Source: QHBQ01 sp038230695 (GTDB lineage Bacteria; Chloroflexota; Chloroflexia; QHBQ01). From it: DNA of 5,402 nucleotides. A program made the position numbers and the translations under genes. The stretch covers positions 1-5,402 of the forward strand of contig JBBRMT010000282.1 in the NCBI GenBank assembly GCA_038230695.1, in the 5' to 3' direction. The notes below the pieces were generated by a model. The model made no database searches, was not told the DNA's origin, and saw only the letters and a program-made list of their open reading frames with translations. Shown in pieces: positions 4,895 through 5,402 of this stretch. Positions within the stretch are counted from its first letter, which is position 1. Every line of letters starts with the position of its first letter.

Positions 4895-4969
4895 TGGAGC
4901 AGGCGGCAGGATTTGAACCTGCGTTCTCCCCATCGGTAAGTTTATGGGGTAAATAGAACCCCCGCCTAT
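4895..4969 (-). tRNA. Degenerate tRNA-like sequence or tRNA 3' fragment
   Basis: The 3' end is a convincing tRNA end: T arm GCAGG-TTCAAAT-CCTGC (4922-4906), acceptor strand CGCCTGC (4905-4899), then T and an encoded CCA (4898-4895). A U discriminator with this acceptor strand recalls tRNA-Gly, -Cys or -Thr. The 5' part does not fit. ATAGGCG at 4969-4963 pairs with five Watson-Crick bases plus one wobble, giving 75 bases in all, but no normal D arm (no GG in the loop) or 5+7 anticodon arm can be drawn. Instead CCCCAT/ATGGGG (4949-4944 and 4933-4928) form a stem around a 10-base loop, bracketed by GTTCT/AGAAC. The same 5' bases also form the terminator at 4951-4985. I favour a genuine tRNA 3' end joined to foreign DNA, as at an integration site. 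The extent 4923-4969 is uncertain. Confidence 0.45.
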
Positions 4970-4985
4970 TGATCACAGACGGGGG
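4951..4985 (-). terminator. Probable intrinsic terminator of the Fic gene
   Basis: On the minus strand CCCCCG-U-CU (4985-4977) pairs with AG-G-CGGGGG (4967-4959) around a 9-base loop; the single U-G pair exists only in this orientation. The stem is followed by TTCTATTT (4958-4951). It starts 26 bases after the Fic stop codon. It overlaps the putative 5' acceptor strand of the tRNA-like sequence, so both cannot be fully right. Confidence 0.6.
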
Positions 4986-5011
4986 AAGCTGGATGCTTGT
5001 TCTCCGGCGTG

Positions 5012-5402
5012 TTATCTCTTGCGCGTGCGTGGGCGACCACGCGGTTCGGCAGCGGCCCGCACTTTATAATCGGCTAGCTCCTGCCGTTGTGCATACCAGC
5101 GCCCTGCTTGCTTGGTCGCCTTCAGCCTACCGCTGCGGGCTATGCTGCCGAGGTAATCAACGCTGTAGCCGAACTCTGCCGCCAACTCGCTGAGTGGGGT
5201 AAGCGGCTCCGCTGCTGCGTCCACCGCCGCGAGGTAGATGTCAAGCCCCACCTCGACCGCCCGCCGACCAGGTTCACAATCGGGCGATAGCGGCTGTGTA
5301 CCTGCGCTAGCTCCAGGGCGGTGAGGTAATCGGCCCGCCACTGGCGCAGCACAATTGCCGGTGGGTAGCCATCGCGCATCAGCATCAGGTTAAGCAGCAG
5401 AC
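5012..5402 (-). pseudogene. Fic-family protein, C-terminal part, frameshifted and cut by the right edge
   Basis: The window enters the gene just after where the Fic catalytic loop (HPFxxGNGR) should be. LLLNLMLMRDGYPPAIVLRQ, RADYLTALELAQVHSRYRP and IVNLV match the conserved end of the Fic domain, where loop and helix lead into a Gly-Tyr-Pro-Pro turn. The frame then shifts and continues RAVEVGLDIYLAAVD followed by a helix-turn-helix-like tail (PLSELAAEFGYSVDYLGSIA, RSGRLKATKQAGRWYAQRQE) and a basic end, PRGRPRTRKR. Fic proteins with such a C-terminal DNA-binding domain are a known architecture. The shift is explained by one missing base between 5264 and 5265. Restoring a C there gives codons GTC GCG CGG GCG GTC, so Val-Ala-Arg-Ala-Val. 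Fic enzymes usually transfer AMP to Ser, Thr or Tyr of target proteins. Stop TAA is at 5014-5012. Genuine decay and sequencing error are both possible. Confidence 0.8.

Noticed and set aside
4895..5010. Transfer-messenger RNA (ssrA) or a permuted tRNA gene
   Set aside because: No tag-peptide reading frame, no matching G-rich 5' acceptor strand, and no 5' tRNA half downstream of the 3' half.
5140..5402. Two separate small genes in place of one Fic gene
   Set aside because: Both frames match consecutive parts of one Fic-family architecture and join exactly if one base is restored.
1..5402. CRISPR array, insertion sequence, transposase or integrase gene
   Set aside because: No spaced direct repeats of CRISPR type, no DDE or recombinase motifs and no clear terminal inverted repeats with target duplications were seen.
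1..5402. A new multi-gene defence system from HNH plus Rhs plus Fic
   Set aside because: These families occur in toxin and defence settings, but here they are fragments or chimeras separated by terminators, with no sign of a shared operon.

Overview
The window looks like a piece of a bacterial chromosome. The best guess is a member of the Chloroflexota: the KdpD is short, tiny membrane ORFs precede kdpF, and a Thr/Pro-rich linker leads into SLH repeats. That assignment is inference from gene style, not from a marker gene. The left half is an orderly potassium-uptake locus and the right half is accessory DNA in decay.

Left half (1-2827, all minus strand). From a strong extended -10 promoter, whose start point falls on the ATG itself, comes kdpD. 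This is a histidine kinase that lacks the N-terminal KdpD/Usp half. It overlaps kdpE (OmpR/PhoB-type regulator) by 4 bases. A stem-loop terminator and a candidate second promoter separate kdpDE from three very small membrane ORFs (70, 29 and 29 aa). The last of these is KdpF. The stop codon of each of the first two lies inside the Shine-Dalgarno of the next ORF. The first 4 codons of a likely kdpA run off the left edge. KdpD and KdpE would sense K+ limitation or osmotic stress and switch on the KdpFABC K+ ATPase.

Middle (2828-3680, plus strand). This is the 3' remnant of a secreted, cell-envelope-anchored protein: three 12-residue Thr-rich repeats and then three SLH repeats. It has no signal peptide or credible start, and a frameshift lies in the second SLH repeat. 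A good intrinsic terminator follows it.

Right half (3680-5402, mostly minus strand). About 400 bases hold nothing recognisable beyond two plus-strand promoter-like elements. Then come an Rhs core-domain remnant with a nonsense codon, and an HNH endonuclease ORF whose 3' part reads out of frame through that remnant. Next is a terminator, a tRNA-like 3' end (T arm, acceptor strand and CCA), a second terminator, and the C-terminal part of a Fic-family protein with a DNA-binding-like tail. The Fic gene is broken by what looks like a single-base deletion and runs off the right edge.

I do not see a convincing new defence or mobile system. The most interesting signals are the chain of tiny coupled ORFs before kdpF, the probable leaderless kdpD transcript, and the tRNA-end/terminator junction next to four damaged or chimeric accessory genes.
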